Source of the DNA: Candidatus Eiseniibacteriota bacterium
GTDB lineage: Bacteria; Joyebacterota; Joyebacteria; Joyebacterales; Joyebacteraceae
NCBI GenBank assembly: GCA_030622115.1
Contig: JAUXGN010000023.1
Span: forward strand, 1-39,911
Direction: 5' to 3'
DNA length: 39,911 nt
Shown: positions 8,570 to 17,725 of the stretch, one piece after another
How positions within the stretch are numbered: the stretch's first letter is position 1
How the letters are laid out: each line of letters begins with the position of its first letter
Program-made: the position numbers and the translations under genes
The notes under the pieces: generated by a model
What the model was told of the DNA's origin: nothing
The model's database searches: none
Seen by the model: only the letters and a program-made list of their open reading frames with translations

Positions 8570-11269
8570 TCAGTGCGCCTCGAACCAGCTATTGCCGTGT
8601 CCGATATCAACAACGACGGGAACGGACAGTTCGACCCCCTTCGGTCGTGCCATCTCCTCGCGAACGATCGAGGCAAGCTGATCGACCGCTCCATTCTCCA
8701 CCTCGAGAATCAGTTCGTCGTGAACCTGGAGGATCAGGGAGCACGGAAAATTCTCCCTCTCGATCCTTTGAGCGAGTCCGATCATTGCCACCTTGATCAT
8801 GTCGGCAGCGCTCCCTTGGATCGGCGTGTTCACGGCCACCCTCTCGGCCATACCTCGGATGCGTCCGTTCTCCGAATCAAGCCCCGACACCTTGCGCCTT
8901 CGTCCCAGCAGTGTCGAAACGTATCCGGTCTCGAGGACCTCCCGCTTGACACGCTCAGTGTACGCGAGTACGGCCGGATAGCTCTCAAAGTAGCGGTCGA
9001 TGAAAACCTCGGCCGCGTCGTTTGAGATCCCGAGCTGTCGAGCCAACCCGAACGAACTCATGCCGTACATGATCCCGAAGTTCACCGTTTTCGCCCAGTC
9101 GCGCTCAGATGGCTCGACATCCTCCTCGTTCTTCTCGAGTATCAGCGCGGCCGTGGCTCTGTGGAGATCCTTCCCCTCATCGAATGCCATCTTCATATTC
9201 TCGTCGCCGGAGATGTGAGCCATGATCCTGAGTTCTATCTGAGAGTAGTCCGCCGACATCAGGATCGAGCCATCGTCAGCCACGAACGCCTTCCTGATCT
9301 CCCGCCCCAGGACGGTTCTGGTCGGGATATTCTGGAGATTGGGATTACTGCTCGAGAGCCGCCCGGTGGCCGCAACAGCCTGGTTGAAAGACGTGTGAAC
9401 ACGTCCCGTCCTTCTGTTCACAAGTCTTGGAAGCGCATCGAGATAGCCCGATTTCAACTTCGTGAGCTGACGGTACGACAGTATCAGGCGCGCTATCTCG
9501 TGCTCGTGACTGAGATCACCGAGAACCCTGTTGTCTGTCGAGTACCCTGTTTTGGTCTTCCTCCCCCTTGGAAGTCCAAGGCGTTCGAAGAGGACCTCAC
9601 TCACTTGTTTGGGGGAATCAAGATTGAACTCGATTCCTGAGAGCTCGTGCACATCGGCGCGGAGCTCACCTATCGTCTTTCCGAAGCGGTCGCCCAACCT
9701 GCACAGAATGCCCGTATCAAGAGCCACACCCTTGAGTTCCATGTGCGCCAGCACACGCAGGAGCGGCATCTCGACGTCCGCCATAAGCGGCGTGAGGCCG
9801 GCATGGGAGAGCTCTGGTCGCAACTCTTCCGTCAACGCGTACGCAACCTCGGCGTCCTCACAAGCGTAGTCGCCTGCCTTGTCCACATCGACATCTGCGA
9901 ACGAAAGCTGGTTCGTGCCCTTGCCTATCAGATCTTCTATCGGGGTCACGCTCCTCCCCAGGTATTCAAGCGCGAGAGCAGCGAGGTTGTGGCGACGCCT
10001 CCCCGGGTCCAGCAGATAGGAGGCCAGCATCGTATCGAATTCCATGCCGCGCATCTCGATACCGTGCACTCTGAGGATCTCGTAGTCGTATTTCAGGTTC
10101 TGTCCATATTTCCTGACTCCGTCGTCCTCAAGGAGAGGACGCAGTCTCTTGAGCAGGCTTTTTCTCTGAACACCGGGAGAGCCCTTCTTCTTGACGGGAA
10201 TGTACGTGCCCTTCTGAGCAGCACAGGAGACCGAGACCCCCACTATGTCCGCTGAGAAGGGATCAAGGGAGGTCGTCTCCAGATCGACCGCAAACGCTCC
10301 GGCTTGGGCTAGTTCCAGAACAAGCTGGTCGAGTTCCTGGATGGACTTGACCATCCGGTATTCGAACTCACCCGAATCTGTCTTCGCAACAGGGAGACGC
10401 TTCTGGAGCGATGGAAATTCCAGTTCTCTGAAGAGCTCAGTTGCGCGCGCGACATCCATGGGGCCGTTCGACAGATCCTCAACACCCATATCGACCGGCG
10501 CGTTGAGTTCGATCGTGACAAGAACCCTGCTCTCGATCGCCTGATCCCGATACACATCAAGATTCTCGCGCCTCTTGGCACCGCTCACGGAGTCCAGGTT
10601 CTTGAGCACATCCTCAATGGTCCCGAACGATCGAATGAGATCCACGGCCGTCTTCTTGCCGATACCCGGAACTCCCGGAACGTTGTCCGACGAGTCCCCC
10701 ATGAGTCCAAGAACCTCGGTGACCTGCCTGGGCGGTACGCCGAACTTCTCGACCACGCCATCGGCATCGTACTGAACCTTCTTGCTTGGATCATAGATCG
10801 AGACATCATCGCAAACGAGCTGGTAGAAATCCTTGTCGCCCGAGACAATGATCGTATGAACACCGAGCGAGCGAGCACGGACGGTCAGTGTTCCAATGAC
10901 GTCGTCGGCCTCGTAGCCCGGAGACTCGAGCACTGAGATCCCAAGCGCACCGACGGTCTCCCGGATCATCGGAAGCTGCGAGATCATTTCCTCGGGAGCC
11001 GCCTCCCGCGTCGCTTTGTAGTCCTCGAACATCTTGTGTCGGAAGGTCGGCTCTGGAGTGTCGAAAACGACCGCGATGTACTCCGGCTCAAACCGATCGA
11101 GCAGATCCATCACCGATGCGATGAACCCGAAGACGGCGCTGACGTTCTCGCCCTTCGAGTTGACAAGCGGGTTTCGGATGAAAGCATAGTGAGATCTGTA
11201 GACCAGGGCGCTCCCGTCGATGAGACAGAGGACCGGGACGTCCCGTCCTGCAGCTTCGACGCTGGTCAT
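8570..11269 (-). CDS. polA: DNA polymerase I with 5' nuclease and proofreading domains
   Basis: 899 aa, full three-domain Pol I for Okazaki-fragment processing and repair. The N-terminal 5' nuclease domain (about 1-290) has the helix-hairpin-helix segment GDSSDNVPGVPGIGKKTA. The 3'-5' exonuclease domain (about 310-500) keeps its metal ligands: DLET near 328, NLKYD near 392 and YACED near 468, so proofreading should be active, unlike Taq Pol I. The polymerase domain keeps motif A DYSQIELR (near 671), the O-helix region, QGSAADMIK and motif C VHDE (near 850). The ATG at 11269 overlaps the nadD stop as ATGA, which decides the start over a longer upstream frame. Confidence 0.97.
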   Translation of the reverse strand: MTSVEAAGRDVPVLCLIDGSALVYRSHYAFIRNPLVNSKGENVSAVFGFIASVMDLLDRFEPEYIAVVFDTPEPTFRHKMFEDYKATREAAPEEMISQLPMIRETVGALGISVLESPGYEADDVIGTLTVRARSLGVHTIIVSGDKDFYQLVCDDVSIYDPSKKVQYDADGVVEKFGVPPRQVTEVLGLMGDSSDNVPGVPGIGKKTAVDLIRSFGTIEDVLKNLDSVSGAKRRENLDVYRDQAIESRVLVTIELNAPVDMGVEDLSNGPMDVARATELFRELEFPSLQKRLPVAKTDSGEFEYRMVKSIQELDQLVLELAQAGAFAVDLETTSLDPFSADIVGVSVSCAAQKGTYIPVKKKGSPGVQRKSLLKRLRPLLEDDGVRKYGQNLKYDYEILRVHGIEMRGMEFDTMLASYLLDPGRRRHNLAALALEYLGRSVTPIEDLIGKGTNQLSFADVDVDKAGDYACEDAEVAYALTEELRPELSHAGLTPLMADVEMPLLRVLAHMELKGVALDTGILCRLGDRFGKTIGELRADVHELSGIEFNLDSPKQVSEVLFERLGLPRGRKTKTGYSTDNRVLGDLSHEHEIARLILSYRQLTKLKSGYLDALPRLVNRRTGRVHTSFNQAVAATGRLSSSNPNLQNIPTRTVLGREIRKAFVADDGSILMSADYSQIELRIMAHISGDENMKMAFDEGKDLHRATAALILEKNEEDVEPSERDWAKTVNFGIMYGMSSFGLARQLGISNDAAEVFIDRYFESYPAVLAYTERVKREVLETGYVSTLLGRRRKVSGLDSENGRIRGMAERVAVNTPIQGSAADMIKVAMIGLAQRIERENFPCSLILQVHDELILEVENGAVDQLASIVREEMARPKGVELSVPVVVDIGHGNSWFEAH

Positions 11270-11847
11270 GAGTAGAGGTTCTTCTCTCTTATGTAGGATT
11301 CGACGGCCGGTGGAACAAGGTAGCGAATCGAGCGTCCCTCCCTCGCAAGCCATCTGATACGACTGCTTGATATCTCCATGAGGGGACTGTCGAGAACAAG
11401 CACTCTCTCAAGCGCCGCGGGATCGGCGTCGCGCTCATCCACTCCCGGCCTGCCGACGACGACGATCTCGACCTCGTCAAGCAGGTGTTCCGGCGCCTTC
11501 CACGATGAAAGCTGTGTCAGACTGTCAGCTCCCATAATGAAACAGATGCGCTCATTCGGACCGAGCACGCGCCTCACCTCACGAACAGTCTCGATCGTGT
11601 ACGACTTGCCTTCCCGTCGTGTTTCGATATCGGACAGTTCCAGACGGGGATTGTCCTCAATCGCAAGCCGGACCATCTCGATCCGGTCCTCTATCGAACT
11701 CACCCCACCCTCGCTCTTGTGGGGAGGGCGGGCCGACGGAACAAGGAGGACACGATCGAGACCGCACTGTTCGAGCGCCACCTCCGCAATTATGAGGTGC
11801 GCGACATGTATCGGATCGAAGGTCCCTCCCATCAATCCTGTCGCCAC
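11266..11847 (-). CDS. nadD: Nicotinate-nucleotide adenylyltransferase
   Basis: Makes deamido-NAD from nicotinate mononucleotide and ATP. 193 aa. The nucleotidyltransferase signature GGTFDPIHVAHL is at the N-terminus, and the C-terminal SSSRIR (ISSSRIRWL) binds ATP phosphates in this family. The likely start is the GTG at 11847 with GGGGGAGG six bases upstream; the in-frame upstream extension falls in the bamD-like gene and lacks family similarity. The stop overlaps the polA ATG, and the gene begins 22 bases after the upstream lipoprotein gene. Confidence 0.93.
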   Translation of the reverse strand: MATGLMGGTFDPIHVAHLIIAEVALEQCGLDRVLLVPSARPPHKSEGGVSSIEDRIEMVRLAIEDNPRLELSDIETRREGKSYTIETVREVRRVLGPNERICFIMGADSLTQLSSWKAPEHLLDEVEIVVVGRPGVDERDADPAALERVLVLDSPLMEISSSRIRWLAREGRSIRYLVPPAVESYIREKNLYS

Positions 11848-11869
11848 AGACGACCTCCCCCGGGCCCTG

Positions 11870-12646
11870 TTATTCAGAGCCCCCCGGCTCGGCCAGGAGA
11901 TTCTCTGCTTCCACGGCCTCGGCGGTGTTTGGGTATAATTCATCCAGACGCCCGAGCGTCTCCCTCGCGTGTGCCGTCTCCCCCCTTGCAACGTAGCTCC
12001 GCACGAGTTCGAGCAACGCTCTGGGAGCCCAAGGGGTGTTCGGATACTCGGCAGGAATCGACTCCAGGTAGACTCTGGCCGCGGCGGGGCTTCCGAGCTT
12101 GACGTAGAGCATTGCCGTCTCGAAGTCCTTCTGCGCCAGACGGGCCCTCAGCTCTCTCAAGTACTCCCTCGCACCGTCTGAAAATTCACCATCCGGGTAG
12201 CTTCGCAGAAAGCGTCTGAATTGCTCGATGGCTTCGTCCGTCGTCGATTGATCCAGCGCGGCCGGCTTCGACTGCTCGAAGTAGACAACTCCAAGCTTGT
12301 ACTCAGCCTCGGGCACAAAGTCGGATCGGGGGTAGTCGGAGAGCAGCCGGAGATATTCACCTTCAGCGGATGCATAGTCGTCCATGTCGAGGTACGCATC
12401 TCCCAACGCCATCAGAGCATCGTCCGCCCTCTCATCCAGTGGCCAGGACATCGAAATGCGCTTGAAGGCCTCGATGGCCACCATGTAATCCCCGCGCTCC
12501 TGCGCCTCCTGCCCTATCGCGTACAAATCCTCCACGCTCGTCTCACCAAACTCGGGGATCGGCGAGCAGCCGATAGCGAACGCAACGATTGCAGCTAAGA
12601 GAAAGAGAGTAACTCCCGCGCGTGCGCGAGGCTCTAGAAACGACAT
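11870..12646 (-). CDS. BamD-like outer-membrane assembly lipoprotein (TPR)
   Basis: 258 aa. A signal peptide ends in a lipobox (FAIGC, cysteine near residue 27), so a lipid-anchored periplasmic protein is expected. The rest is tetratricopeptide-like helices: YAIGQEAQERGDYMVAIEAF, then ALMALGDAYLDMDDYASAE, then a repeat with YKLGVVYFEQ and a C-terminal pair around APRALLELVRSY. Length, lipobox and five TPR-like units match BamD/YfiO, the essential lipoprotein partner of the BamA barrel-assembly machine; a general Tol-Pal-type TPR lipoprotein is the alternative. It lies 12 bases after a barrel protein gene, which suits a role in outer-membrane biogenesis. The ATG at 12646 has GGGAGGT upstream. 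Confidence 0.8.
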   Translation of the reverse strand: MSFLEPRARAGVTLFLLAAIVAFAIGCSPIPEFGETSVEDLYAIGQEAQERGDYMVAIEAFKRISMSWPLDERADDALMALGDAYLDMDDYASAEGEYLRLLSDYPRSDFVPEAEYKLGVVYFEQSKPAALDQSTTDEAIEQFRRFLRSYPDGEFSDGAREYLRELRARLAQKDFETAMLYVKLGSPAAARVYLESIPAEYPNTPWAPRALLELVRSYVARGETAHARETLGRLDELYPNTAEAVEAENLLAEPGGSE

Positions 12647-12658
12647 TCTGTGACCTCC

Positions 12659-14185
12659 CTATTCGCTCGACTTGCTTGTGTAAAAGAGGTAGATGAGTCC
12701 TCCCACGATGCCGGCCACAACGACCGGCTCGATGACTTTATCCCATCCCCCTGGCTCGATCTCGGGTGACGTGAACGACTGTCCCGGGGTGCCCAGGGTG
12801 TCGAGTCGCGAACCAGGTACAATGTCCCGCCGCTCACGCTCCTCGCTCCCGGCCCAGACGATGGCATTTGAGGTATCGGCAAGCCGGAAGTAGATATCGA
12901 CCGACGACCGGCGCTCGACCTTCCTGGCCCCCACCATCCACTCCCGCCACACACGCGTGTAGGTAGCATCGCAGGATACGATGCGATAAGATACGTCATA
13001 CGACTCCACTTCGTCGACTCGGGCCACCATCCCGCCCCCGGCGGGCAGCGTGGCGGCGGTCCTCACGGTGTGACCCCGGTCAGTCAGTTCCTCCAGGAGG
13101 ATGGACTGCACCAGCCAGTTTGCCCCGTGCGTGTCGATCTGATCTATGCGCACTTCGGCGCCGGCTGAGATACCCATCGCATCCAGGGCGTCACCTACCA
13201 CGATGCGCGTGAGATCGGACAGGACGTTGATATTCGACATTGGGATCGACAATTCTTCAAGTGTCCCTCTGTAGGCCGCGCCCTCCGCCTGCTCAGCCGG
13301 CGTGACGCCGCCGAGTCCGGCCGATAACGCCAGCCAGTGTGTCCCACCAAGATCGGTCGGACGATAGGCGTAGTCGATCGCCCACCGCTCGTCCCAATTC
13401 AGCCCGACACCCCCGGTGAAGGACGAGAGAGCCGTGCCGCCACCGAGTATCATCCCTCCTCGCAGATCGATATAGCGCACAGGGGAATACTCCACACCGG
13501 CACGTGTTGTGACATCCAGGTCGTTCACCTTCTCGAAATCGAGCGCGAAGACGGCGTCATTCCAGAGATACGAGGCGCCGACCGTGATCGTCGAGGGCAG
13601 TGGATCGCTCTCCCCCTCAAAAGTCAGTCCGGGACCCAGATTTCTGACTGCGGCGCCGACCCTGACCGACCTCGACGGCGCATAGACGGCGCCGATATCG
13701 AAGGCATAGGAGGACGCACTCGCGTCACCGAGTGAACTCGTGAGATACTTCAGACTCCCGCCCACTCCGAGGTTCGGGCGGATGCGGCGTCCATAGCCAA
13801 CGACACCGGAAAAGTCGCCGGCCTCGAAGGCGCCGTCACCGGTGTTGTCCCACGACAGAGACCCCTGTTCAAGCGCAAGCCCCACCGATCCATCCGAACC
13901 GAGCGGAGTGGCGAACGACGCGTACTGATACGAAGCATCATCCAGCCACGAGACGTGAGACACATCGAGCCGCATCCCGGCAGTCTGCGAGAGCCCTGCA
14001 GGGTTCCAGTAGAGCGCGGAACCATCGTCGGCGAGGGAAACATACGCTCCACCCATACCCACAGACCGTGCACCCATACCTATCCCGAGAAACTGCGCCC
14101 CCGACGTCCCCTGCGACCAGCACTCGACAGATGGAACTACGGCAAGAAACAGTGCAGCGAAAACCACGAACCGCTTCGACACCAT
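12659..14185 (-). CDS. PorV/PorQ-family barrel protein with extra C-terminal domain and membrane helix
   Basis: 508 aa. A signal peptide (about 1-24) precedes a PorV/PorQ-type N-terminus (FLGIGMGARSVGMGGAYVSL, then SALYWNPAGL) and an outer-membrane beta-barrel of about 270 residues, the usual size for the family. Unlike the other three such proteins in this window it does not stop there: about 200 more residues form a mixed alpha/beta stretch (with VGDALDAMGI and WLVQSILLEELTDRGH) and end in a hydrophobic helix followed by a short tail, KSSE. I do not recognise the C-terminal domain; its alternating pattern vaguely recalls LpoB/FlgO-like periplasmic domains, but that is a guess. The start follows GGAGG. 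It sits 21 bases after the FlgD-like gene and 12 before the BamD-like gene. Confidence 0.82.
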   Translation of the reverse strand: MVSKRFVVFAALFLAVVPSVECWSQGTSGAQFLGIGMGARSVGMGGAYVSLADDGSALYWNPAGLSQTAGMRLDVSHVSWLDDASYQYASFATPLGSDGSVGLALEQGSLSWDNTGDGAFEAGDFSGVVGYGRRIRPNLGVGGSLKYLTSSLGDASASSYAFDIGAVYAPSRSVRVGAAVRNLGPGLTFEGESDPLPSTITVGASYLWNDAVFALDFEKVNDLDVTTRAGVEYSPVRYIDLRGGMILGGGTALSSFTGGVGLNWDERWAIDYAYRPTDLGGTHWLALSAGLGGVTPAEQAEGAAYRGTLEELSIPMSNINVLSDLTRIVVGDALDAMGISAGAEVRIDQIDTHGANWLVQSILLEELTDRGHTVRTAATLPAGGGMVARVDEVESYDVSYRIVSCDATYTRVWREWMVGARKVERRSSVDIYFRLADTSNAIVWAGSEERERRDIVPGSRLDTLGTPGQSFTSPEIEPGGWDKVIEPVVVAGIVGGLIYLFYTSKSSE

Positions 14186-14206
14186 GCTCGGACCTCCCGG
14201 GTTCCT

Positions 14207-15859
14207 TTACTTGACAATGGCTACCTTGCGGACAGCGTTGCCCTCGTCGGTGACGATCTTAAGGAAGTAGACTCCACTGGCGACCAACTGGTCGTTGTCG
14301 CTCCTGCCGTTCCACGTCAGGCTCTGTGCGTCCTCGGCTTCCAGTCTTCTGACCAGCGTACCGGTCATGTTGAAGATCTCAACGACGACCTTCCCGGAAT
14401 ACGATCCGAGATCCATTTCCAGCACGTCGCCTTCCGCCGGATTGAAGAAATTGCGATCCAACGACAGCTCCGACGGCTCACCGGAGCCGGGAAGCAAAAC
14501 CACGATCACTGATGAATCGGCGAGAGAGCGCTCAAAGTGGTCAGTTGCCTCTATTCTCACTCGCGCCATCGAGACCGGGGTGATCGCATTCGGAGAGATC
14601 GTGTAGCTCACGATATACTTGCCTGTGCCCGAGTCGGAGACAGACACGTCCTCAGGATCGAAGTTGCTATCTACGGCACTGAAATCGACATCCAGATCGT
14701 ACCCGTCGTCGTCCCACTCGCTCCATATTGTAACCGTCTGACCGGGGTAATAGGTGTTGTCGTCGTCCTTGATCGTGCTCTCGTCGTGATAGGGACCGGC
14801 GACGTCAAACGTGACGAGGAATGAGAGAACTGGCGAACCGCTTACGATGCCATTGACGTGCCCCTCGCCGTCGGCCGTGTCGACGCCGTCGTGCCCGCGC
14901 ACGTAGACCGAGAGAGCTTCGTCGCTTGTGCCGGGAACACAACCGGAGCACGCAAGCGTGTGCTCCCACCAGACAGTGTCCGGACCCGAAAACGAGATCT
15001 CGACCCAGTCCACCTGATCAAGCGAGAGCTCTACGCTCGTGACGCCCGCGCGGTCGTACGCCCAGCCGTTCACGATCGCCAGCGTGTCATTGACCCTGAC
15101 CTCGGACAGAATGCTATCGGGGTAGATCACCCCCAGATACGGAGCGCACAGGTCCAGATCGATAAGAACCTCAGTCCGCGACACATTGCCGGCCGGATCA
15201 CGGGCTTCGATGTCCACCGAGTAGAGCGCGTCGGGCGATTCGGCGCCGCTATCGTGGATACCGTTCCAATGGACGACCACAGACTCCGCACCGACGGATG
15301 AGAAGAGCTGTTTCACCTCCCCGCCGTCCAGATCAAGCACGAGAACTGAGACCTGCCCTCCACCGCCCGTGTAGTCCACGTTGAACGAGACAGCAACGCT
15401 GTCGGCGACTCCATCGCCGTCGGGAGTGAAACGATTGGGGACCGCACTCACGTCCGAGATGATGGGGGCCTCCGTGTCAACCCTGACCGGAATCTCCAGG
15501 TCTTCGGGTCCACCCGCCTGAGGGATGGCCTGGATCAGGAAGTAGTAGCCGCCATCCGGGACCACCGTCCTCTGATCACTGCCGTTCCACCAGTGCCGAT
15601 GCTCCCCGGGTTCCTCCCACCCCGACCAAAGCATGAGGATCTCAGATAGAGTCGAGTCAGCTACGGAGATCACGATCGCGGACGTGTCTGAGAGCGTGTA
15701 GAAGACTGCCGTAGAATCGTTGGCTCCATCCGCGTTTGGCGAGAAGGGGCTGGGTATGACCCCGGCATCAGTGATCAACCCTGCCACAGCCGCCGGGGCA
15801 AGCCCTGCGATGACGACAAGAACCAGCCAGCCCGATCGGATCGGGGTCGCTCTCTGCAT
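14207..15859 (-). CDS. Secreted protein with Ig-like repeats and FlgD-like C-terminal domain
   Basis: 550 aa. A signal peptide (about 1-27, ending APAAVAG) leads into a first domain, IPSPFSPNADGANDS, of the FlgD-Ig/gliding-associated type with a repeated asparagine/aspartate-glycine pattern. A second copy, VPNRFTPDGDGVADS, starts about 110 residues later. Middle Ig-like domains follow. The last 80 residues (SLDRNFFNPAEGD ... VEIFNMTGTLVRRLEAED ... GVYFLKIVTDEGNAVRKVAIVK) match the FlgD-like/type A C-terminal domain used by secreted proteins of FCB-group relatives, where it can act as a type IX sorting tail. Surface or extracellular location is inferred. The ATG at 15859 has GGAGGT upstream and was preferred over an ORF start 93 bases further up. 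Confidence 0.82.
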   Translation of the reverse strand: MQRATPIRSGWLVLVVIAGLAPAAVAGLITDAGVIPSPFSPNADGANDSTAVFYTLSDTSAIVISVADSTLSEILMLWSGWEEPGEHRHWWNGSDQRTVVPDGGYYFLIQAIPQAGGPEDLEIPVRVDTEAPIISDVSAVPNRFTPDGDGVADSVAVSFNVDYTGGGGQVSVLVLDLDGGEVKQLFSSVGAESVVVHWNGIHDSGAESPDALYSVDIEARDPAGNVSRTEVLIDLDLCAPYLGVIYPDSILSEVRVNDTLAIVNGWAYDRAGVTSVELSLDQVDWVEISFSGPDTVWWEHTLACSGCVPGTSDEALSVYVRGHDGVDTADGEGHVNGIVSGSPVLSFLVTFDVAGPYHDESTIKDDDNTYYPGQTVTIWSEWDDDGYDLDVDFSAVDSNFDPEDVSVSDSGTGKYIVSYTISPNAITPVSMARVRIEATDHFERSLADSSVIVVLLPGSGEPSELSLDRNFFNPAEGDVLEMDLGSYSGKVVVEIFNMTGTLVRRLEAEDAQSLTWNGRSDNDQLVASGVYFLKIVTDEGNAVRKVAIVK

Positions 15860-15917
15860 AGCACCTCCAGATCTTGTATTGGGCGACGGCCCCCCGGAAG
15901 GGACCACTCTGCAACAG

Positions 15918-15946
15918 GATACAACGTTATCCGTCCGCCGTGTCAA
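15918..15946 (-). promoter_or_regulatory. Candidate sigma-70 promoter for the 15.9-1 kb minus-strand cluster
   Basis: A perfect -35 box TTGACA (15946-15941) is followed after 17 bases by TGTATC, a weak -10. It lies about 60 bases upstream of the first gene of the cluster. The -35 is convincing; the -10 matches at only three positions. Confidence 0.4.
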
Positions 15947-15973
15947 GCCCAAACGGGCGTCGGCTCCCGAACA

Positions 15974-17032
15974 TCAGAAATGAAGTAGAACAGAGATGAG
16001 ATGGCGCGGTCCGGCCCCCCCCTTCAGGAGGACCGCGTAGTTCAGAACAAAGCTGTCGGCCCGAAACGCATCCTGTCTCTTGAAACACGCGGTCATGGGG
16101 ATAGCGCCGGCGCCAAGTGATAAGACGACCGACTCACCATCATCTTCACGATAGAGACCTCCTCGAAAGGCACCGCGTCCCCAGAGATTCCACTCGGCGC
16201 CGAATCGGGGCTCAAGGGCGGTGTCAGGGTGCTTCTCAGCCAGATCCCTGAGATCGAACGCCAGAACCAGATTCTTCGTGGGCCTGAACGTCAGACCCGC
16301 ATTCATCGTGCGACTCGCCAGTCCCTCGATCTCGCGGCGATAGTTGTTGAACCCGTTGGCAACGTCATAGTAGATGAACCCGACGGTGACGCGGTCGTTG
16401 GGCTCGAGCATTGCGCCATAGACGCGACCTCCTCCGTAGAGTCGCTCTCCCGAGCCATCCAATCCGCTGAAGATCACCTGACTCAGACCGATCGAGACAG
16501 CCGGCGCCAGGATGAAACCGACGGTCAGGGTCGAGTAGTATGCGTCCAGGAGACGTGTCGGATCGGACAAGCCTTGGTCCTCTTCAAGGCCGGCTGGATC
16601 CAGTTGCTCCTCGAGAAGCAGCATCCCTATGGCCAGACCGCCCCGACGCACCGTCACTCCCTTGACAACACTCCCGATCGCTACGAAGAGCTTCTCTCCG
16701 TCAGGCAGTTCACTGAATGGTTCGGTGTACACGCCTGACAGGAGACCCGTTTCTCTGATCACCGCAGGACCGCCGAGGATATTGGCGTGCACGCGTAGAT
16801 TCACCCCAGTTCGGCAGCGCGGGGGATTGAGGCCGGCAGGATTCCACGCCATGGCTGCGAGTTCACCTCGAATAGCCACGAAGGCGCCTCCCATGCCCAG
16901 CGGACGCGGCGCAACCGTGCTCACGCTCCCTACGCCGCTTGCCGGAGAGAATGCAAGAGACAGACAGAGAACAACCATCAGGAAGCTCGGGACGGATCCC
17001 ATGTTCCAGACGTATCGAGAAGGGCGCATCAT
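15974..17032 (-). CDS. PorV/PorQ-like outer-membrane beta-barrel protein
   Basis: 352 aa from the ATG at 17032. A signal peptide (helix VPSFLMVVLCLSLAFSPASG) precedes a PorV/Q-like start, RPLGMGGAFVAIRG ... MAWNPAGL, and a run of amphipathic strands ending in a C-terminal phenylalanine (SVLLHF), the usual outer-membrane insertion signal. It lacks the FLEIGAGAR element of the other family members in the window and is the most divergent of the four. Alternative starts are the second codon and the ATG at 17002. It appears to be transcribed alone from a promoter just upstream, and its 3' end lies 115 bases from the next gene on the same strand. Substrate or partner is unknown. Confidence 0.75.
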   Translation of the reverse strand: MMRPSRYVWNMGSVPSFLMVVLCLSLAFSPASGVGSVSTVAPRPLGMGGAFVAIRGELAAMAWNPAGLNPPRCRTGVNLRVHANILGGPAVIRETGLLSGVYTEPFSELPDGEKLFVAIGSVVKGVTVRRGGLAIGMLLLEEQLDPAGLEEDQGLSDPTRLLDAYYSTLTVGFILAPAVSIGLSQVIFSGLDGSGERLYGGGRVYGAMLEPNDRVTVGFIYYDVANGFNNYRREIEGLASRTMNAGLTFRPTKNLVLAFDLRDLAEKHPDTALEPRFGAEWNLWGRGAFRGGLYREDDGESVVLSLGAGAIPMTACFKRQDAFRADSFVLNYAVLLKGGAGPRHLISVLLHF

Positions 17033-17039
17033 GATCGGT

Positions 17040-17069
17040 AGTATACCACCAAAGGTTCACCGGTCACAA
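17040..17069 (-). promoter_or_regulatory. Candidate promoter immediately upstream of the PorV-like gene at 17032
   Basis: TTGTGA (17069-17064), an 18-base spacer and a good -10, TATACT (17045-17040). Transcription would begin around 17033, at or just before the ATG at 17032, implying a leaderless transcript or use of the ATG at 17002. Confidence 0.45.
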
Positions 17070-17089
17070 GCGGCCCTGCCCGTTTGCCG

Positions 17090-17118
17090 TTGACACTGCA
17101 GAGTTCCCCTGATACGGT
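17090..17118 (+). promoter_or_regulatory. Candidate promoter for the small secreted protein
   Basis: A perfect -35 TTGACA (17090-17095) with a 17-base spacer to TACGGT (three of six matches). It lies about 55 bases upstream of the coding start, back to back with the promoter of the divergent barrel gene. Confidence 0.45.
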
Positions 17119-17178
17119 ACATTTGAAGGCTTATGATCAAGGGCAATTCAAGGTTTCAGGAAGGAAGGTGGATTCACA

Positions 17179-17694
17179 ATGAGGTGGATACTCGTTCTTC
17201 TGGTAGGTGCACTACTCGTGGCAGGCGGTATTCCTGCTGCTGCTATTGGACCGAGTGACAGCACAGGAACTGCTCCGGTGTCTTCCCCGGGACGCTTGGT
17301 TTCGTCCACGGGATTCGCCACAACGAGTGAAACATCGATCGACGGCATGGTCATGAACCTGGACGGCTATCCTCTCGGTGATGTCACTGTGAAGCTCTAC
17401 GTCGGCGGCGTTCTCCTCGCAGAAAAGATGACATCGCCGGATGGAACGTACGAGATCGTCGAACTGATCGACTACGCCAGGGACGCGACGATCTCTCTCT
17501 GGTTCGTCTCGGACGATCCGAACCTGGTCATGGAGAATATCCTTCTGAAGGAGAGCGCGGCTGCGGTGCAGCAGAGTCTCTACAGCCCGTGTGTCAAGCG
17601 GATTCGGATCGACCCTCTGACCTATGTGCCCGTGAAGCTCATGGATCTCGACAGCAGAACACGCTGGCTGAGTGAATCCGATTGCGCCGGTTAG
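17179..17694 (+). CDS. Small secreted protein with carboxypeptidase-regulatory-like (Ig) domain
   Basis: 171 aa. A signal peptide (MRWILVLLVGALLVAGG ... AAA) is followed by a serine/threonine-rich linker (about 24-52) and one domain of about 75 residues with the pattern IDGMVMNLDGYPLGDVTVKL ... SPDGTYEI, which is the CarboxypepD_reg-like beta-sandwich found at the start of TonB-dependent receptors and in many surface proteins. Here it stands alone. A pair of cysteines (CVK and SDC) in the last 35 residues could form a disulfide. The ribosome site GGAAGGTGG lies nine bases upstream. It has its own promoter and a strong terminator, so it is a single-gene unit between two minus-strand genes. Function unknown. 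Confidence 0.75.
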   Translation: MRWILVLLVGALLVAGGIPAAAIGPSDSTGTAPVSSPGRLVSSTGFATTSETSIDGMVMNLDGYPLGDVTVKLYVGGVLLAEKMTSPDGTYEIVELIDYARDATISLWFVSDDPNLVMENILLKESAAAVQQSLYSPCVKRIRIDPLTYVPVKLMDLDSRTRWLSESDCAG

Positions 17695-17725
17695 GATCCG
17701 TTTGATCGGCGAACCAAGTAGCGAG

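Noticed and set aside
7709-9025. A 438-codon plus-strand open frame across prfB, coaE and polA
   Set aside because: It lies antisense to three certain genes, has low-complexity Ser/Arg composition and no family resemblance.
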